NCBI GenBank assembly: GCA_011049455.1 | Contig: DSBL01000057.1 | Coordinates: 1-64,000 of the forward strand | DNA: 64,000 nucleotides | Origin: Desulfonatronum sp. | Lineage (GTDB): Bacteria; Desulfobacterota; Desulfovibrionia; Desulfovibrionales; Desulfonatronaceae | Direction of reading: 5' to 3' | In this document: positions 49,748-60,060 of the stretch, in pieces | Layout: every line of letters begins with the position of its first letter | Position numbering within the stretch: the stretch's first letter is position 1 | Notes under the pieces: model-generated | The model's input: the letters and a program-made list of their open reading frames with translations, nothing else | Database searches by the model: none | What the model was told of the DNA's origin: nothing | Translations under genes and position numbers: made by a program

Positions 49748-51145
49748 ATGAAACGTGAATATTGCGGTCTAGTAGGCATCTCCGGGCATCCCGAAGCGGC
49801 GCGGATGACCTATTTCGGCTTGTACGCCCTGCAGCACCGGGGCCAGGAAAGCGCTGGAATCGTCACCTGGGACGGGAACAAGCTTCGGGAGCAACGGGGC
49901 ATGGGCCTGGTGGCCGACGTGTTCAACGAACGTCATCTGGGCAAAGAGCTCAAGGGATCCACAGCCTTGGGCCACATCCGCTATTCCACCACCGGGGCGT
50001 CGTTGATCCGCAATGCCCAACCATTCATGGTTCGCTTCAGGGATTATCGTCTGGCCATCGGACACAACGGCAATCTGGTCAATGCCCAGGTCTTGCGCCG
50101 CGAATTGGAAGGCCAGGGATCCATTTTTCAGACCACCATGGACAGCGAAGTGATCGTGCATTTGATCGCCCGCAACCTGAACGGAAAGAGCCTGGAAGAA
50201 GCCATTGCCGCAGCCTGTTCCCGCATTCAAGGGGCCTATTCCCTGATCATATTGGCCAACAACAAGCTCATCGCCCTGCGCGATCCGCTGGGTTTTCGTC
50301 CCCTGTCCCTGGGCCGAATGGGCGACGTCTACGTGGTGGCTTCGGAGACCTGCGCCTTTGACTTGTTGGAGGCCGAGTACCTGCGCTGCGTCGAACCCGG
50401 CGAAATGGTGGTCATTGAAGACCGCTGCCTGGCCAGTACCCGTTTCGCTCCACAGGTTCCTGCCAAATCCTGTATTTTTGAACTGATCTATTTCGCCCGC
50501 CCCGATTCCCTGGTCTTTGGCAAGGAAGTCTATTCCACCCGCAAGAAAATGGGGGTCATGCTGGCCCAGGAAGCCCCGGTGCAAGGCGACTACATCATGC
50601 CTTTCCCGGACTCGGGGATGTACGCGGCCGTCGGCTATGCCCAGGCCTCGAACCTGCCCTTCGAGCTGGCCATGATTCGCAATCACTATATCGGGCGGAC
50701 ATTCATCCAACCCTCCCAGGACATGCGGGACTTCGGGGTGCGGGTCAAGCTCAATCCCGTCCGCTCGTTGATCAAAGACAAACGATTCGTGATTGTTGAA
50801 GATTCCATTGTGCGCGGCACCACCATCCGGACCAGGGTCAAGAAACTGCGGGAGCTGGGGGCGCGGGAGATCCATATGCGGGTCAGCTGTCCACCCATCC
50901 GTCACCCCTGTTTTTTCGGTATTGACTTTTCCTCCAAGGGAGAATTGATCGCCGCGAACAATAGCGTGGCCGACATCGCCCGGTATATCGGCCTGGACAG
51001 CCTGCACTACCTGAGCATCGAGGGACTTTTGGCCGCCACTGGCGGCGACAACGGATATTGTCTGGCCTGTTTTGACGGCAATTATCCCGTTCCTCCGTCC
51101 GGACAGTGCTTTAAAATGTGTTTGGAGGATAGAACCTCCGAATAA
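49748..51145 (+). CDS. purF: Amidophosphoribosyltransferase
   Basis: First committed step of purine synthesis: PRPP plus glutamine to phosphoribosylamine. 465 residues from the ATG at 49748 (GAGGAACAAGGC upstream). A five-residue propeptide precedes the nucleophile C6 (REYCGLVGI). Glutaminase motifs include LYALQHRGQESAGI, GHIRYSTTG and GHNGNLVN. The PRPP loop is VIVEDSIVRGTTI, and C-terminal cysteines (SCPPIRHPCFFG ... CLACF) suggest the Fe-S form like Bacillus PurF. It follows carB closely, probably in one operon. Confidence 0.97.
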   Translation: MKREYCGLVGISGHPEAARMTYFGLYALQHRGQESAGIVTWDGNKLREQRGMGLVADVFNERHLGKELKGSTALGHIRYSTTGASLIRNAQPFMVRFRDYRLAIGHNGNLVNAQVLRRELEGQGSIFQTTMDSEVIVHLIARNLNGKSLEEAIAAACSRIQGAYSLIILANNKLIALRDPLGFRPLSLGRMGDVYVVASETCAFDLLEAEYLRCVEPGEMVVIEDRCLASTRFAPQVPAKSCIFELIYFARPDSLVFGKEVYSTRKKMGVMLAQEAPVQGDYIMPFPDSGMYAAVGYAQASNLPFELAMIRNHYIGRTFIQPSQDMRDFGVRVKLNPVRSLIKDKRFVIVEDSIVRGTTIRTRVKKLRELGAREIHMRVSCPPIRHPCFFGIDFSSKGELIAANNSVADIARYIGLDSLHYLSIEGLLAATGGDNGYCLACFDGNYPVPPSGQCFKMCLEDRTSE

Positions 51146-51215
51146 CATTGGACGTACATGATTGACAGGTAGCTGACAGGAGCAGCTTCTTGCAAACGCT
51201 GACGACCCGAACGCC

Positions 51216-52223
51216 ATGACCCAGAATGCCGCCTTTAAAGAAACCCCGCCCGTCGATTGGCTGACCGTGGGCCGCGAGGTCTTGGACATAGAAATCGCAG
51301 GCTTGAGCGCTGTCCGCGATCAGTTGGGGCATGGATTTGTGGATGCCGTCCAGACCCTGGCCGCTTGCCAGGGCCGGGTGGTGGTCACGGGAATCGGCAA
51401 GTCCGGACTGGTGGGCCGTAAGATCGCCGCAACCTTCAGCAGCACGGGGACCCCGTCTTTTTTTCTGCACCCAGTGGAGGGCGCTCACGGCGACCTGGGC
51501 ATGATCCGACAGGAGGACGTCGTCCTGGCCATCTCCAACAGCGGGGAAACCGACGAACTGAATGCCGTTTTGCCCACCATGCGCTCCCTGGGCTTGTGCA
51601 TACTGGGCATAACCAAAAACGAGCGCTCCACCATGGCCGGTCTGTGCGACGTCGTCCTCAAGGTGCATGTCCCCAGAGAGGCTTGTCCGTTCGGCTTGGC
51701 GCCCACGGCCAGCACGACGGCGATTTTAGCTGTGGGAGACGCTCTGGCGGTCTGTTTGATCCGCTGGAAACGTTTCGACGCCCGAGATTTTCGACGTTGC
51801 CATCCCGGAGGGATCTTGGGACAACGTCTGCGTCTGTCCATCAAGGACGTGATGCACCGGGAAAGCATCCCCAAGGTTGGCCACGACGCCCCTGTTTCCC
51901 TGGCACTAGACGTGCTCAATCAGGGAGGTCTCGGCACCGTGGCCGTGGTCGACGCTGTCGGCGCACTGATCGGCATTCTTACGGACGGGGATGTGCGTCG
52001 CCTGGTATGTCAGGGCCTTCTGGACCCGGGCGTGCCGGTTGACCAAGTAATGACTCGAAGACCCCGCTGCATACGTCCGGAACAGTCAGCGGCCTCGGCC
52101 CTGGACATCATGGAGGTCGCGGCGATCACCGTGCTGCCGGTGGTGGATGAGCGCAACACCCTCTTGGGCATGGTTCATCTGCATGACCTGCTGGGCAAAG
52201 GTCGAGTCAAATTCTCCGATTAA
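51216..52223 (+). CDS. kdsD: Arabinose-5-phosphate isomerase (KdsD/GutQ/KpsF family)
   Basis: Converts ribulose-5-phosphate to arabinose-5-phosphate, the precursor of Kdo for LPS. 335 residues: SIS sugar-isomerase domain (~45-185) with VTGIGKSGLVGRKIAATFSS, AHGDLGM and AISNSGETDEL, then two CBS domains (~215-270 and ~280-335). The active-site residues of the family (Lys, Glu/Asp, His in the RRCHPGGILGQRL tail) are present. Seventy bases after purF; may be on the same transcript. Supports an LPS-bearing Gram-negative host. Confidence 0.92.
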   Translation: MTQNAAFKETPPVDWLTVGREVLDIEIAGLSAVRDQLGHGFVDAVQTLAACQGRVVVTGIGKSGLVGRKIAATFSSTGTPSFFLHPVEGAHGDLGMIRQEDVVLAISNSGETDELNAVLPTMRSLGLCILGITKNERSTMAGLCDVVLKVHVPREACPFGLAPTASTTAILAVGDALAVCLIRWKRFDARDFRRCHPGGILGQRLRLSIKDVMHRESIPKVGHDAPVSLALDVLNQGGLGTVAVVDAVGALIGILTDGDVRRLVCQGLLDPGVPVDQVMTRRPRCIRPEQSAASALDIMEVAAITVLPVVDERNTLLGMVHLHDLLGKGRVKFSD

Positions 52224-52238
52224 GCGTCTTTTTCAACC

Positions 52239-52772
52239 ATGAATGATCCCGACATCTGCGTCCAGTGCGGGGCAATGCACGCCACTTGCTGTCAAATCTC
52301 CCCGGGACGAGAAGAATCGTGCTTTCCCTTGAGTCTTGAAGAACGGCGAAAACTGGAACGTTGTGGAGTTTTCATTTCCGGACCTCGCTTTGCGTTGAGC
52401 TCCAATTCCAAAACATTTCTGCGCCATCTGCGCCGGCTGTTTCCACAAGATGCCCTCGCCCTTCACCGCCTGTTTCCCCTGGATGCATCACACCATCGCC
52501 TCGCCCTCACACCCCGGGGACACTGTGTTTTTTTGGGCGCTACGGGTTGCATGATGCGTATGGAAGATCGACCGTATTATTGCCGGCTGTATCCATTTTG
52601 GTTCATCGGAAAACGGCTTTCCGGATTTGCATCATCCGCATGTCTTGCTGTACAATGTTCTCCCTCGCTCACGGGCTTGTGTTCCCTTTTCAACACCAGC
52701 GAATCAGCGTTGTGGGATTTATACACGCGGCTCCGTGTTGCGTGGGGAATTGATCACCATGTGGAGATGTAA
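52239..52772 (+). CDS. YkgJ-like cysteine-cluster protein
   Basis: 177 residues with many conserved cysteines: CVQCGAMHATCCQIS at 7-21, GHCVFLGATGCMM in the middle, and YYCRLYPFWFIGK. The pattern resembles the YkgJ/Fli(B)-like zinc- or iron-chelating family, which often binds a metal cluster. No enzymatic role is known to me. Starts 16 bp after kdsD, so probably co-transcribed. Confidence 0.7.
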   Translation: MNDPDICVQCGAMHATCCQISPGREESCFPLSLEERRKLERCGVFISGPRFALSSNSKTFLRHLRRLFPQDALALHRLFPLDASHHRLALTPRGHCVFLGATGCMMRMEDRPYYCRLYPFWFIGKRLSGFASSACLAVQCSPSLTGLCSLFNTSESALWDLYTRLRVAWGIDHHVEM

Positions 52773-52895
52773 ACACAATTTTTGACGGGGATTTGATTTT
52801 TCCCGTGAATCCAACAAGACTTTGCGCACTCATGCATTGACACGGGCAGATGTTCAAACATGTCCAACTGTAACCATTAATCGCTCGACAAGTAC

Positions 52896-55304
52896 ATGAA
52901 GAAAATTCTTCTTTGCGGCATCATCATTCTCTTTTCCTGCATTCTGATCGGCGCAGCCGGTGTCGCGGGGCTGTATTTCTGGGCGGCCAGGGATTTGCCC
53001 AGCTTCAAGAACATCACGGACTATAACCCGTCCTTGGTCACCACCGTCCTGGCCAGGGACGGGCAGGTTTTGGGCTATTTTTACAAGGAACGTCGATTCC
53101 TGGTAGAGGCCAAGGACCTTCCCCAGGAAGTCATCCGGGCGTTTTTGGCAGCCGAGGACAGCGGTTTTTATTATCATGAAGGCATCGACATCACAGGCAT
53201 TCTTCGTTCCCTGATCCGCAACATCCAGGCCCGGGGCATTGTCCAGGGAGGCAGCACCATCACCCAGCAGGTCATCAAGTCACTGCTGCTGACGCCGGAA
53301 CGCAGCTATGAACGCAAGCTCAAAGAGGCTATCCTGGCGTATCGCTTGGAAGGTTCCCTGAGCAAGGACGAAATTCTGACCATCTACCTGAATCAGATTT
53401 TTTTCGGAGCCGGCGCCTACGGCATAGAAGCCGCGGCGCGGACCTATTTCAACAAGCACGCCCAAGAACTGGATCTGGCCGAAGCAGCTCTTTTGGCCGG
53501 CCTGCCCAAGGCGCCGACGAACAACAATCCATTTCGCAATCCCTTGGCTGCCCAAGCCAGGCAGGCCTATGTCCTGGAACGCCTTCTGGCATTGGGCTGG
53601 ATATCCCCGGAAGAGCATCAGGCCGCCCTGGAACAGCCGCTGGAGTATGCCAGCAAAAGCGATCCTTCCTGGCAACAGGGTGCTTGGTATCTTGAGGATA
53701 TTCGTCGTGAGCTGATTGATCGTTTTGGCGAGCACAAGGTCTACACAGGAGGACTCAAGGTCCAGTCGGCCGTGGACCTTGACCATCAAACGGCGGCGGA
53801 ACAAGCATTGCGCAATCAACTGGTTTCTTTGGGCAAGCGGCAGGGCTGGCGCGGTCCGCTGAAACATCTTTTGCCTGCGGAAGCAGAAGCGTTTTTGTCG
53901 TCCCAATCCGTTGATCCGGCTGCTGCTCTTTCCGGGCAATGGATTCAAGTGCTCGTGGACGCCGTCCGGGAAAACGGCGCGGATATCCGCTTCAGCCGGT
54001 TTCACGGCACCATGGATGTCCGGACCATGGCCTGGGCGCGGCCTCCCGACCCGGCCAGGGCTCCGGAAGACGTGCCTCCTGTGAGTGACGCCAGGCGCGT
54101 GCTGCAGGCCGGGGACGTGGTTTGGGCTTCCGTGCTTGCTGATCCTGAAGACGAAACAACGGCAGCGATACTGGAAATGACCGATGCGGAAAGCATAGCG
54201 CAAGCCTTTGCACACTCGACCTGGAATATGGCGCTGGAACAGGAACCCGAGGTCGAAGGAGCCCTGGTTTCCATTGACCCGCATACAGGGGACGTCCTCG
54301 CCATGGTGGGCGGTTACAGTTTCCACCGCAGCCATTTCAACAGAGCCACCCAGGCCAAGCGTCAGCCCGGGTCGACTTTCAAGCCCATTGTCTATTCAGC
54401 GGCGCTGGACAATGGTTTTACGGCCGCCTCCATCCTGATGGACGCGCCCATCGTGTACACCGACTACTCCACCAGGACCACCTGGAAGCCGGAAAATTTC
54501 GAGGGAAGATTTCATGGACCGACCATGCTGCGCACCGCCCTGGTCAAGTCCCGCAATCTGGTGACCATCCGCGTGGCCCAATCCGTGGGCATTCCCCAGA
54601 TCATAGAACGGGCGAAGCTTTTGGGTCTGGATGAAGATTTTCCGCCCGATCTGTCAGTCAGCCTTGGTTCGGTTCCCGTCAGCCTGATCAATCTCTGCCA
54701 AGCCTTTTCCGCCTTTGCCAGAGACGGCTCCACCGTTGTGCCTCGGACAATTCTCTCCGTGCATACCGCTTGGGGCGATCCCCTGCTGGAAAACGACGTG
54801 CATGCAACGCCGGCTGTTTCTCCGCAAAACGCATACATCATCACAAACATGCTGCAAGATGCCGTTCAGAACGGCACCGGTGCGCGGGCCAAGGCCTTGG
54901 GCCGTCCCGTGGCCGGAAAAACAGGAACATCCAACAATGAACACGATGCCTGGTTTGTCGGATATTCACCCTATCTGCTGACCGGAGTTTATGTGGGCTT
55001 TGATCAGCTTGCTCCTTTGGGCCGGTTGGAAACAGGTGCCCGTGCGGCCCTGCCCGCTTGGCTCGCCTACCGCCAGGAAGTGGAACAGCTCTATCCCGCG
55101 CAGAATTTTTCTCCGCCTCCGGGTGTGATCATGGCCAGAATCGACGCCCAAAGCGGTCTTTTGGCCGGACCGGGCTGGGAAGGAGAAACCTATCTTCTGC
55201 CTTTCAAATCAGGCACTCAACCCCTGCAGTTGGCCAGCACGAACAAGGATGCGTCGCCTCAAGGTCTCAGCTCGGAAGAAGAATTGTTGCGGCAGATTTT
55301 TTAA
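52896..55304 (+). CDS. mrcA: Penicillin-binding protein 1A (bifunctional)
   Basis: Class A PBP that polymerises and crosslinks peptidoglycan. 802 residues: cytoplasmic tail and TM (~4-29), GT51 transglycosylase with E87 (LAAEDSGFYYHEG), QGGSTITQQVIK and LNQIFFGAGAYG; transpeptidase with S493 and K496 (PGSTFKPI), SVSLGS as the SxN-region equivalent, and K675 in GKTGTSN. An intervening OB-like segment (~300-430) matches PBP1A of Gram-negatives. Stands alone, with cheX 89 bp downstream. Confidence 0.96.
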   Translation: MKKILLCGIIILFSCILIGAAGVAGLYFWAARDLPSFKNITDYNPSLVTTVLARDGQVLGYFYKERRFLVEAKDLPQEVIRAFLAAEDSGFYYHEGIDITGILRSLIRNIQARGIVQGGSTITQQVIKSLLLTPERSYERKLKEAILAYRLEGSLSKDEILTIYLNQIFFGAGAYGIEAAARTYFNKHAQELDLAEAALLAGLPKAPTNNNPFRNPLAAQARQAYVLERLLALGWISPEEHQAALEQPLEYASKSDPSWQQGAWYLEDIRRELIDRFGEHKVYTGGLKVQSAVDLDHQTAAEQALRNQLVSLGKRQGWRGPLKHLLPAEAEAFLSSQSVDPAAALSGQWIQVLVDAVRENGADIRFSRFHGTMDVRTMAWARPPDPARAPEDVPPVSDARRVLQAGDVVWASVLADPEDETTAAILEMTDAESIAQAFAHSTWNMALEQEPEVEGALVSIDPHTGDVLAMVGGYSFHRSHFNRATQAKRQPGSTFKPIVYSAALDNGFTAASILMDAPIVYTDYSTRTTWKPENFEGRFHGPTMLRTALVKSRNLVTIRVAQSVGIPQIIERAKLLGLDEDFPPDLSVSLGSVPVSLINLCQAFSAFARDGSTVVPRTILSVHTAWGDPLLENDVHATPAVSPQNAYIITNMLQDAVQNGTGARAKALGRPVAGKTGTSNNEHDAWFVGYSPYLLTGVYVGFDQLAPLGRLETGARAALPAWLAYRQEVEQLYPAQNFSPPPGVIMARIDAQSGLLAGPGWEGETYLLPFKSGTQPLQLASTNKDASPQGLSSEEELLRQIF

Positions 55305-55393
55305 GGTATCTTCGCGCATTGCATCCACGATCAGGCTTTTGAAGCGTTACCCTTAAACCAACGAGGCCTTTCTCGCCAAGGAGCGTCAATCCT

Positions 55394-55852
55394 ATGAGCA
55401 TTGAGATTGCAAAATCCTTCATCAAAGCGACCACCGAGGTCCTTTCCACCATGGCCATGATTTTCCCGGTCGCCGGGAAGCCTTATGTGAAGAAGGACAA
55501 CACGGCCCAAGGGGATGTCACCGGCGTGATCGGATTGACAGGAGACAGGCAAGGGACCATTTCCGTGACCTTCACCCAGCAATGCGCACTGGCCGTGGTC
55601 AAAAACATGCTTGGGAACGACATCCAGGACATTCTTCAGGACACCAGGGACGCAGTGGGTGAAATCACGAATATGATTTCAGGCAAAACCAGACAGCTTC
55701 TGGCCCAGACCGGGCTGACCATCCTGTCGGCCACACCCTCGGTGATCATGGGCAAGGATCATTCCGTATACCACATTTCCTCGGAGCCGATCATCGCCAT
55801 TCCTTTTTCGACGGATTTCGGCGATTTTACAGTGGAATTTTGTTTCCAGTGA
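55394..55852 (+). CDS. cheX: CheX-like chemotaxis phosphatase
   Basis: 152 residues of the CheC/CheX/FliY family, whose CheX members dephosphorylate CheY-P. The single catalytic motif D-x2-GE-x2-N is visible as DAVGEITNMISG (E and N in helix alpha2). AAGGAGC lies 9 nt before the ATG. No other chemotaxis genes are nearby. Its last 26 bp overlap the end of holB on the other strand. Confidence 0.85.
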   Translation: MSIEIAKSFIKATTEVLSTMAMIFPVAGKPYVKKDNTAQGDVTGVIGLTGDRQGTISVTFTQQCALAVVKNMLGNDIQDILQDTRDAVGEITNMISGKTRQLLAQTGLTILSATPSVIMGKDHSVYHISSEPIIAIPFSTDFGDFTVEFCFQ

Positions 55853-56792
55853 TTCCAGCGAGTTGCTGTACCCGATCAATCTCAACCGTTTTTTGTCTTT
55901 TTTCCAAGATCTCTTTGTTGCAGCTTGTCGAATACTGACGCAGGCCCATGACCAGCCAATCCAGCACCAAAAGCGGGGAGACCTGGGCCACGAGCGCCTG
56001 TTCGGCCTGAATCAAACGTAGATCCATGTTCCGCCAAGCATGTGGAGCCCCGAGTCCGTAAAAAAAGGTCGCCAGGCCTTCCCTCGGCGAATGCTGCATC
56101 GCCGCGATCAAACTGCTTCGGCACTCATGGATCAGCCCTGCAGCCAAAGATTTGTCGATCCGGGGCTTGGCCATGGTCATGGCAAACCAACCTTTCCCTG
56201 TTCTCAAAAAATCCTCCAGGGCCGCAAGCCATTGAGCAACCCCGGGGACATTTTCTTTTTCGTCATCCCCTGAAGACGCCTTTCTGCAAGAAGAAAACCA
56301 TCCCAAAGTCAGCACCCAGCTCCGGGAAACCAGGGTTGGCAAAAGCCGCTCCCTTTGCGGGGCAAGCAGGACGAAATGATTATACGCGTCCATGTCTTCC
56401 ATGGATTTGAGCAGCGCGTTGGCCGCTTCCACCGTCAGTTCCTGGGCCTCTCCAAGGACGATGATTCGTCTACCACCCGCCTGCCGAGGAGCCTGGCCAA
56501 GCAGCGGACGCAAATCCCGCACAGCGTCAATGCCGATCCGACCCTCGCGGCCGTCCAGGTAATGCATATCCGTGAACTCCCCCTGCGCGATCCAGCGGCA
56601 AACAGAACAGGTGCGGCAGGGCTTCTGCGTCGCAGTGCAATTCAGGGCCGCGGCCCAGTACTTCGCGATCGTGGCCCGCTCCTCAGTTCTTCCGCCCTCC
56701 AGAAGAAGCACCCTGGGCGGTTGCAACAGCAAACGCCCCAGATAATCCAAGAGCCTTTCCTGGCGCGGGATAAACAAACAGTCATCAATCAT
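55827..56792 (-). CDS. holB: DNA polymerase III delta-prime-like subunit
   Basis: Clamp-loader subunit, 321 residues. Four zinc cysteines are at C52, C59, C62 and C65 (NCTATQKPCRTCSVC), and SGLEA-like IIVLGEAQELTVEAANALLKSME is present in parts (EAANALLKSMED). The Walker A region is degenerate (LEGGRTEERATIA), as expected for delta-prime, which does not hydrolyse ATP. Nine bases separate it from purA, so the two are co-transcribed. The C-terminal region is less conserved. Confidence 0.85.
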   Translation of the reverse strand: MIDDCLFIPRQERLLDYLGRLLLQPPRVLLLEGGRTEERATIAKYWAAALNCTATQKPCRTCSVCRWIAQGEFTDMHYLDGREGRIGIDAVRDLRPLLGQAPRQAGGRRIIVLGEAQELTVEAANALLKSMEDMDAYNHFVLLAPQRERLLPTLVSRSWVLTLGWFSSCRKASSGDDEKENVPGVAQWLAALEDFLRTGKGWFAMTMAKPRIDKSLAAGLIHECRSSLIAAMQHSPREGLATFFYGLGAPHAWRNMDLRLIQAEQALVAQVSPLLVLDWLVMGLRQYSTSCNKEILEKRQKTVEIDRVQQLAGITGNKIPL

Positions 56793-56801
56793 GGAAGCCG
56801 A

Positions 56802-58094
56802 TCACTTCGCAATGCGCCTGCGATCTATGGTCTGCGTCCTGTTGGAACCTACGGAAATGATGCTCACGGGAGTATGCAGCTCCTTTTCAATCCGCAGGAC
56901 ATACTCCCTGGCCGCGTGAGGGAGATCGTCCCAGCATCGGGCCCCGCTGATGTCTTCGGACCAGCCGTTGACATTCTCGTAAACCGGCCGCACCTGTCCC
57001 AGCTGCCCTTCTCCCTGAGGTGGATGACGCAATGTCCTATCAGCCAAGACATATCCGGTGCACAGGGCGATGCGGTCCAAACCGCTAAGCACATCCAGCT
57101 TGGTCAAGACAATCTCTTGTACTCCATTTAATCGGATGGACTCCCGCAACAATGCCAGATCCAGCCAGCCGCAACGTCTTTTGCGGCCCGTAGTGGCCCC
57201 GAATTCGCCGCCCTTTTGCTGCAAATAATCGCCCGTGGAATCCGTAAGTTCAGTGGGAAAAGGACCGGAACCAACCCTGGTGGTGTAGGCCTTGACAATG
57301 CCCATGATCGTCCCGAGGAGCCTCGGCGAACAGCCCGCTCCGGCCGAGGCGTTGCCAGCAACCGTGTTGGAGGAGGTCACAAAAGGATAGGTGCCGTGAT
57401 CGATATCCAGATGGGTTCCCTGGGCTCCCTCGAAAAGCACTGATTTGCCTTGTTTATCAGCCAAGGCAAGATGTTCGGAAACATCTCCCAGATATGCGGA
57501 CAGTCGCTGTCCAGGCTCGGCGACCATTTGCAACACAGCATCGACCGACAACTCTTCAACGCCGTAATGGTGTTTCAAAAGGGCGTTTTTCTCGACCAGG
57601 GCCATGCTGATCTTCCGACGCAACAGGTCCGGCTGCAAAAAATCCCCGGCCCGGATTCCGATGCGGGAAACCTTATCCTCGTAACATGGTCCGATCCCCC
57701 TGCCCGTGGTGCCGATTTTCTCCCCTGTGCGTTTTTCTTCCCTAAGCTTATCCAGAAGCCGGTGATACGGCATGATCAAATGGGTTTTTGGACTGACCAC
57801 CAACCTTTCCGGTCGCACATCAATGCCCCTGTTCGACAGACCGTCCAATTCCCGGCAAAATACTTCAGGATCGACCACAACGCCGTTGCCGATCAGACAA
57901 ATCTTTTCGGCATGAAGAATACCGGAAGGGATCAGGTGCAAAATAAACGTCTCCTCACCGACCACCAATGTATGACCGGCGTTGTTCCCGCCTTGAAAGC
58001 GGACAATCAGTCCTGCTTCCTCGGTCAGCAGATCCACGATTTTTCCCTTGCCCTCATCCCCCCACTGCGTTCCGATGACAACCACGTTTGACAT
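56802..58094 (-). CDS. purA: Adenylosuccinate synthetase
   Basis: Converts IMP, aspartate and GTP to adenylosuccinate, first step to AMP. 430 residues, standard. N-terminal [16 protein letters not shown] (catalytic Asp and P-loop-like), [10 protein letters not shown] with the catalytic His, [28 protein letters not shown] and [14 protein letters not shown] are all intact. AAGGAG lies 6 nt before the ATG. holB follows. Confidence 0.98.
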   Translation of the reverse strand: MSNVVVIGTQWGDEGKGKIVDLLTEEAGLIVRFQGGNNAGHTLVVGEETFILHLIPSGILHAEKICLIGNGVVVDPEVFCRELDGLSNRGIDVRPERLVVSPKTHLIMPYHRLLDKLREEKRTGEKIGTTGRGIGPCYEDKVSRIGIRAGDFLQPDLLRRKISMALVEKNALLKHHYGVEELSVDAVLQMVAEPGQRLSAYLGDVSEHLALADKQGKSVLFEGAQGTHLDIDHGTYPFVTSSNTVAGNASAGAGCSPRLLGTIMGIVKAYTTRVGSGPFPTELTDSTGDYLQQKGGEFGATTGRKRRCGWLDLALLRESIRLNGVQEIVLTKLDVLSGLDRIALCTGYVLADRTLRHPPQGEGQLGQVRPVYENVNGWSEDISGARCWDDLPHAAREYVLRIEKELHTPVSIISVGSNRTQTIDRRRIAK

Positions 58095-58356
58095 TCCCCA
58101 CTCCTTGAAAGTAGATAATCTAATTTGCGCAACACGACCTCTTGCAACTAAAAAAGGCCGTTCCCAAAGTCAATGCACAGATCCTTTGAAAGTGAGCCCG
58201 GCCAACCTTCAGACATGATTGCACGTCTGTTCCTGTTCCATTTGCGGACAACTGGACGTGGACATGTAGAACCGCTGCCTCGGATTTTTTGCAGCACACG
58301 GCATCCACTGAATACTTCTCAATAATCAGCATTCTTCCAGCATTCACGTTTTAAAA
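58095..58356. other. Divergent promoter gap between purA and mltF
   Basis: 262 bp expected to carry the promoters of purA (minus) and mltF (plus). I see no named motif or hairpin of note. Confidence 0.35.
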
Positions 58357-59799
58357 ATGCCCCGTAGCCGAGTTTTCGCCACAGAGCGATTCATCATCTT
58401 TTTATTATTTTTTGTCCAACTTGCCCTGGTCAGCAGACAGATCTGGAACATTGATCCTCCGGGGATGATCATGCCGACCATCAGGGTTTTGGCTTTGGAT
58501 TCGGAATTGGTGCACTCCCGTCTGTCCCCCTATGGGCCGGGTTTCGAGAGGGAGCTGGTGGAAAATTTCGCTGAACAGTCAGGGGTGCATCCCGTGTGGC
58601 TGCACCCGGCCAGCCCAAAAGCAGCATGGAAAGAACTGCATGCCAAACGCGCGGACTTGTTGGTCGGCGCGGGCGACGCACCGCGGGCCGGTTTCGCTCC
58701 AAACCATCGGAGCCGCATTGTTACCGGGCCGGTCTATGCCCAACACCCCGTGGCCGTGGTTCATCAACAACAGTACAAGGCGCTCTCCGATATTTCCGAA
58801 TTGTGCGACCGCCGGGTCATGATTCCGAAAAATCCCCTCCTGCGAAGCATTTCCACGAATTTGTTGAATGATCAGGGATGCCCCACGGCCGCCCTCTACA
58901 CAGACGACGGGCCTCTGCCGGTTCAATTCAGCATCATGCAACAGTCCGACTCCCGCTTCACCATTGTGAATGCCGGCGAATACCGGTTATGGAAACCTTT
59001 TTTTCCGGAATTCCATCTATCCGAATACCTGGAAGCCATTGTGGAATACAGATGGTTCTGGAAAACGCGCAACCAACAATTGGGAAAGGATCTGCAAATT
59101 TTTTGGCGGAACAAACCGAACAATGAGCGCTTGGCCGCTCTGATGGACAGGTATTTTGGATTTTTTCCGGAAAGCCTCGATCGTTTTGAGCTGTATCAGT
59201 TCGCGAGAATGCTCAAATACGAACTGCCCCGCTACAACACCATCATCGCGGAAGCCGCCCAACGCTACGAACTTGACCCCCTGCTGCTGATCGCCCTGAT
59301 TTATCACGAGTCCGGGTTTGATTCCCAGGCTGTCAGCCGTACCGGCGTACGCGGAATCATGCAAATCACCCAGGCCACGGCACTGAGCCTGGGCTTGGAC
59401 AATCCTGATGACCCCAAGCAAAGCATCCTCGCGGGAGCCCGGTATTTGCGGCAAATCTGGGAACGATTGGACAGGGAAGGACTGACTGGATGGGATCGCT
59501 GGTTTTTGGCCTTATCAGCCTACAATCAGGGTCTGGGACACACCTGGGACGCCATGGACTTGGCAAAAAATCTGGGACTCCAGGAAACGAGCTGGAAAAA
59601 CGTGAAGGAGGTCTTCCCCCTGCTCAGCCAGCCGGAATACTTTTCCAAATCGCGCCATGGGTACACCCGCGGACGCGAAGCCGTGGCCCATGTGGAGTCC
59701 GTGCGCTACTACCACTATATTCTGCACGGCCTATTCAGTCTTGGGAGGGACGAAGGGAAGCACCTTGGCCGGCTTGGATTGATCAACCGGGCGTCTTGA
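58357..59799 (+). CDS. mltF: Membrane-bound lytic murein transglycosylase F
   Basis: Cleaves peptidoglycan glycan strands. 480 residues: N-terminal hydrophobic anchor or signal (FIIFLLFFVQLALVSRQI), an SBP_bac_3-like regulatory domain (~45-265), then an SLT lysozyme-like domain with catalytic E318 (LIYHESGFDSQA), GVRGIMQITQATA and LSAYNQGLGH. The two-domain layout is that of MltF (YfhD). The 3' end overlaps the convergent small gene by 69 bp. Confidence 0.92.
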   Translation: MPRSRVFATERFIIFLLFFVQLALVSRQIWNIDPPGMIMPTIRVLALDSELVHSRLSPYGPGFERELVENFAEQSGVHPVWLHPASPKAAWKELHAKRADLLVGAGDAPRAGFAPNHRSRIVTGPVYAQHPVAVVHQQQYKALSDISELCDRRVMIPKNPLLRSISTNLLNDQGCPTAALYTDDGPLPVQFSIMQQSDSRFTIVNAGEYRLWKPFFPEFHLSEYLEAIVEYRWFWKTRNQQLGKDLQIFWRNKPNNERLAALMDRYFGFFPESLDRFELYQFARMLKYELPRYNTIIAEAAQRYELDPLLLIALIYHESGFDSQAVSRTGVRGIMQITQATALSLGLDNPDDPKQSILAGARYLRQIWERLDREGLTGWDRWFLALSAYNQGLGHTWDAMDLAKNLGLQETSWKNVKEVFPLLSQPEYFSKSRHGYTRGREAVAHVESVRYYHYILHGLFSLGRDEGKHLGRLGLINRAS

Positions 59800-60060
59800 G
59801 CCGGTCTTTGGCCGGGCCAAGGGACGGGATGGGTTTTCCGGGCTGCTTCCGGGTTGCTGCTGGGCCGCCCAATGATGGTTGAAAAGATGATTCTTCCATC
59901 GCAGAACTTGTATCAATCCCAAAACCATCACGGCCTGCTCCCATTTTTTGGTGGGTTGAAATTCCCTGGCCAAGCCTTCATATTTATCCCACAAGGACGT
60001 CAAGGATGCTTCGTCAAAAGCGGCAAGCTGCTCGGCCAACTTGGTCAACACCTTTTCCAC
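59731..60060 (-). CDS. Small hypothetical protein
   Basis: 109 residues from a GTG at 60060 with a good ribosome site (AAGGGGAG, 6 nt away). The first ~70 residues look helical and acidic/aromatic (LWDKYEGLAREFQPTKKWEQA, cut to the core WDKYEGLAREF); the last ~40 are proline-rich and basic. I do not recognise a family. The ribosome site and protein-like first half support a real gene, although 69 bp overlap the mltF end. Confidence 0.6.
   Translation of the reverse strand: MEKVLTKLAEQLAAFDEASLTSLWDKYEGLAREFQPTKKWEQAVMVLGLIQVLRWKNHLFNHHWAAQQQPGSSPENPSRPLARPKTGSRRPVDQSKPAKVLPFVPPKTE

Noticed and set aside
49769-51289. 506-codon minus-strand open frame over purF
   Set aside because: Shadow of purF in the opposite strand; no ribosome site and no family features.
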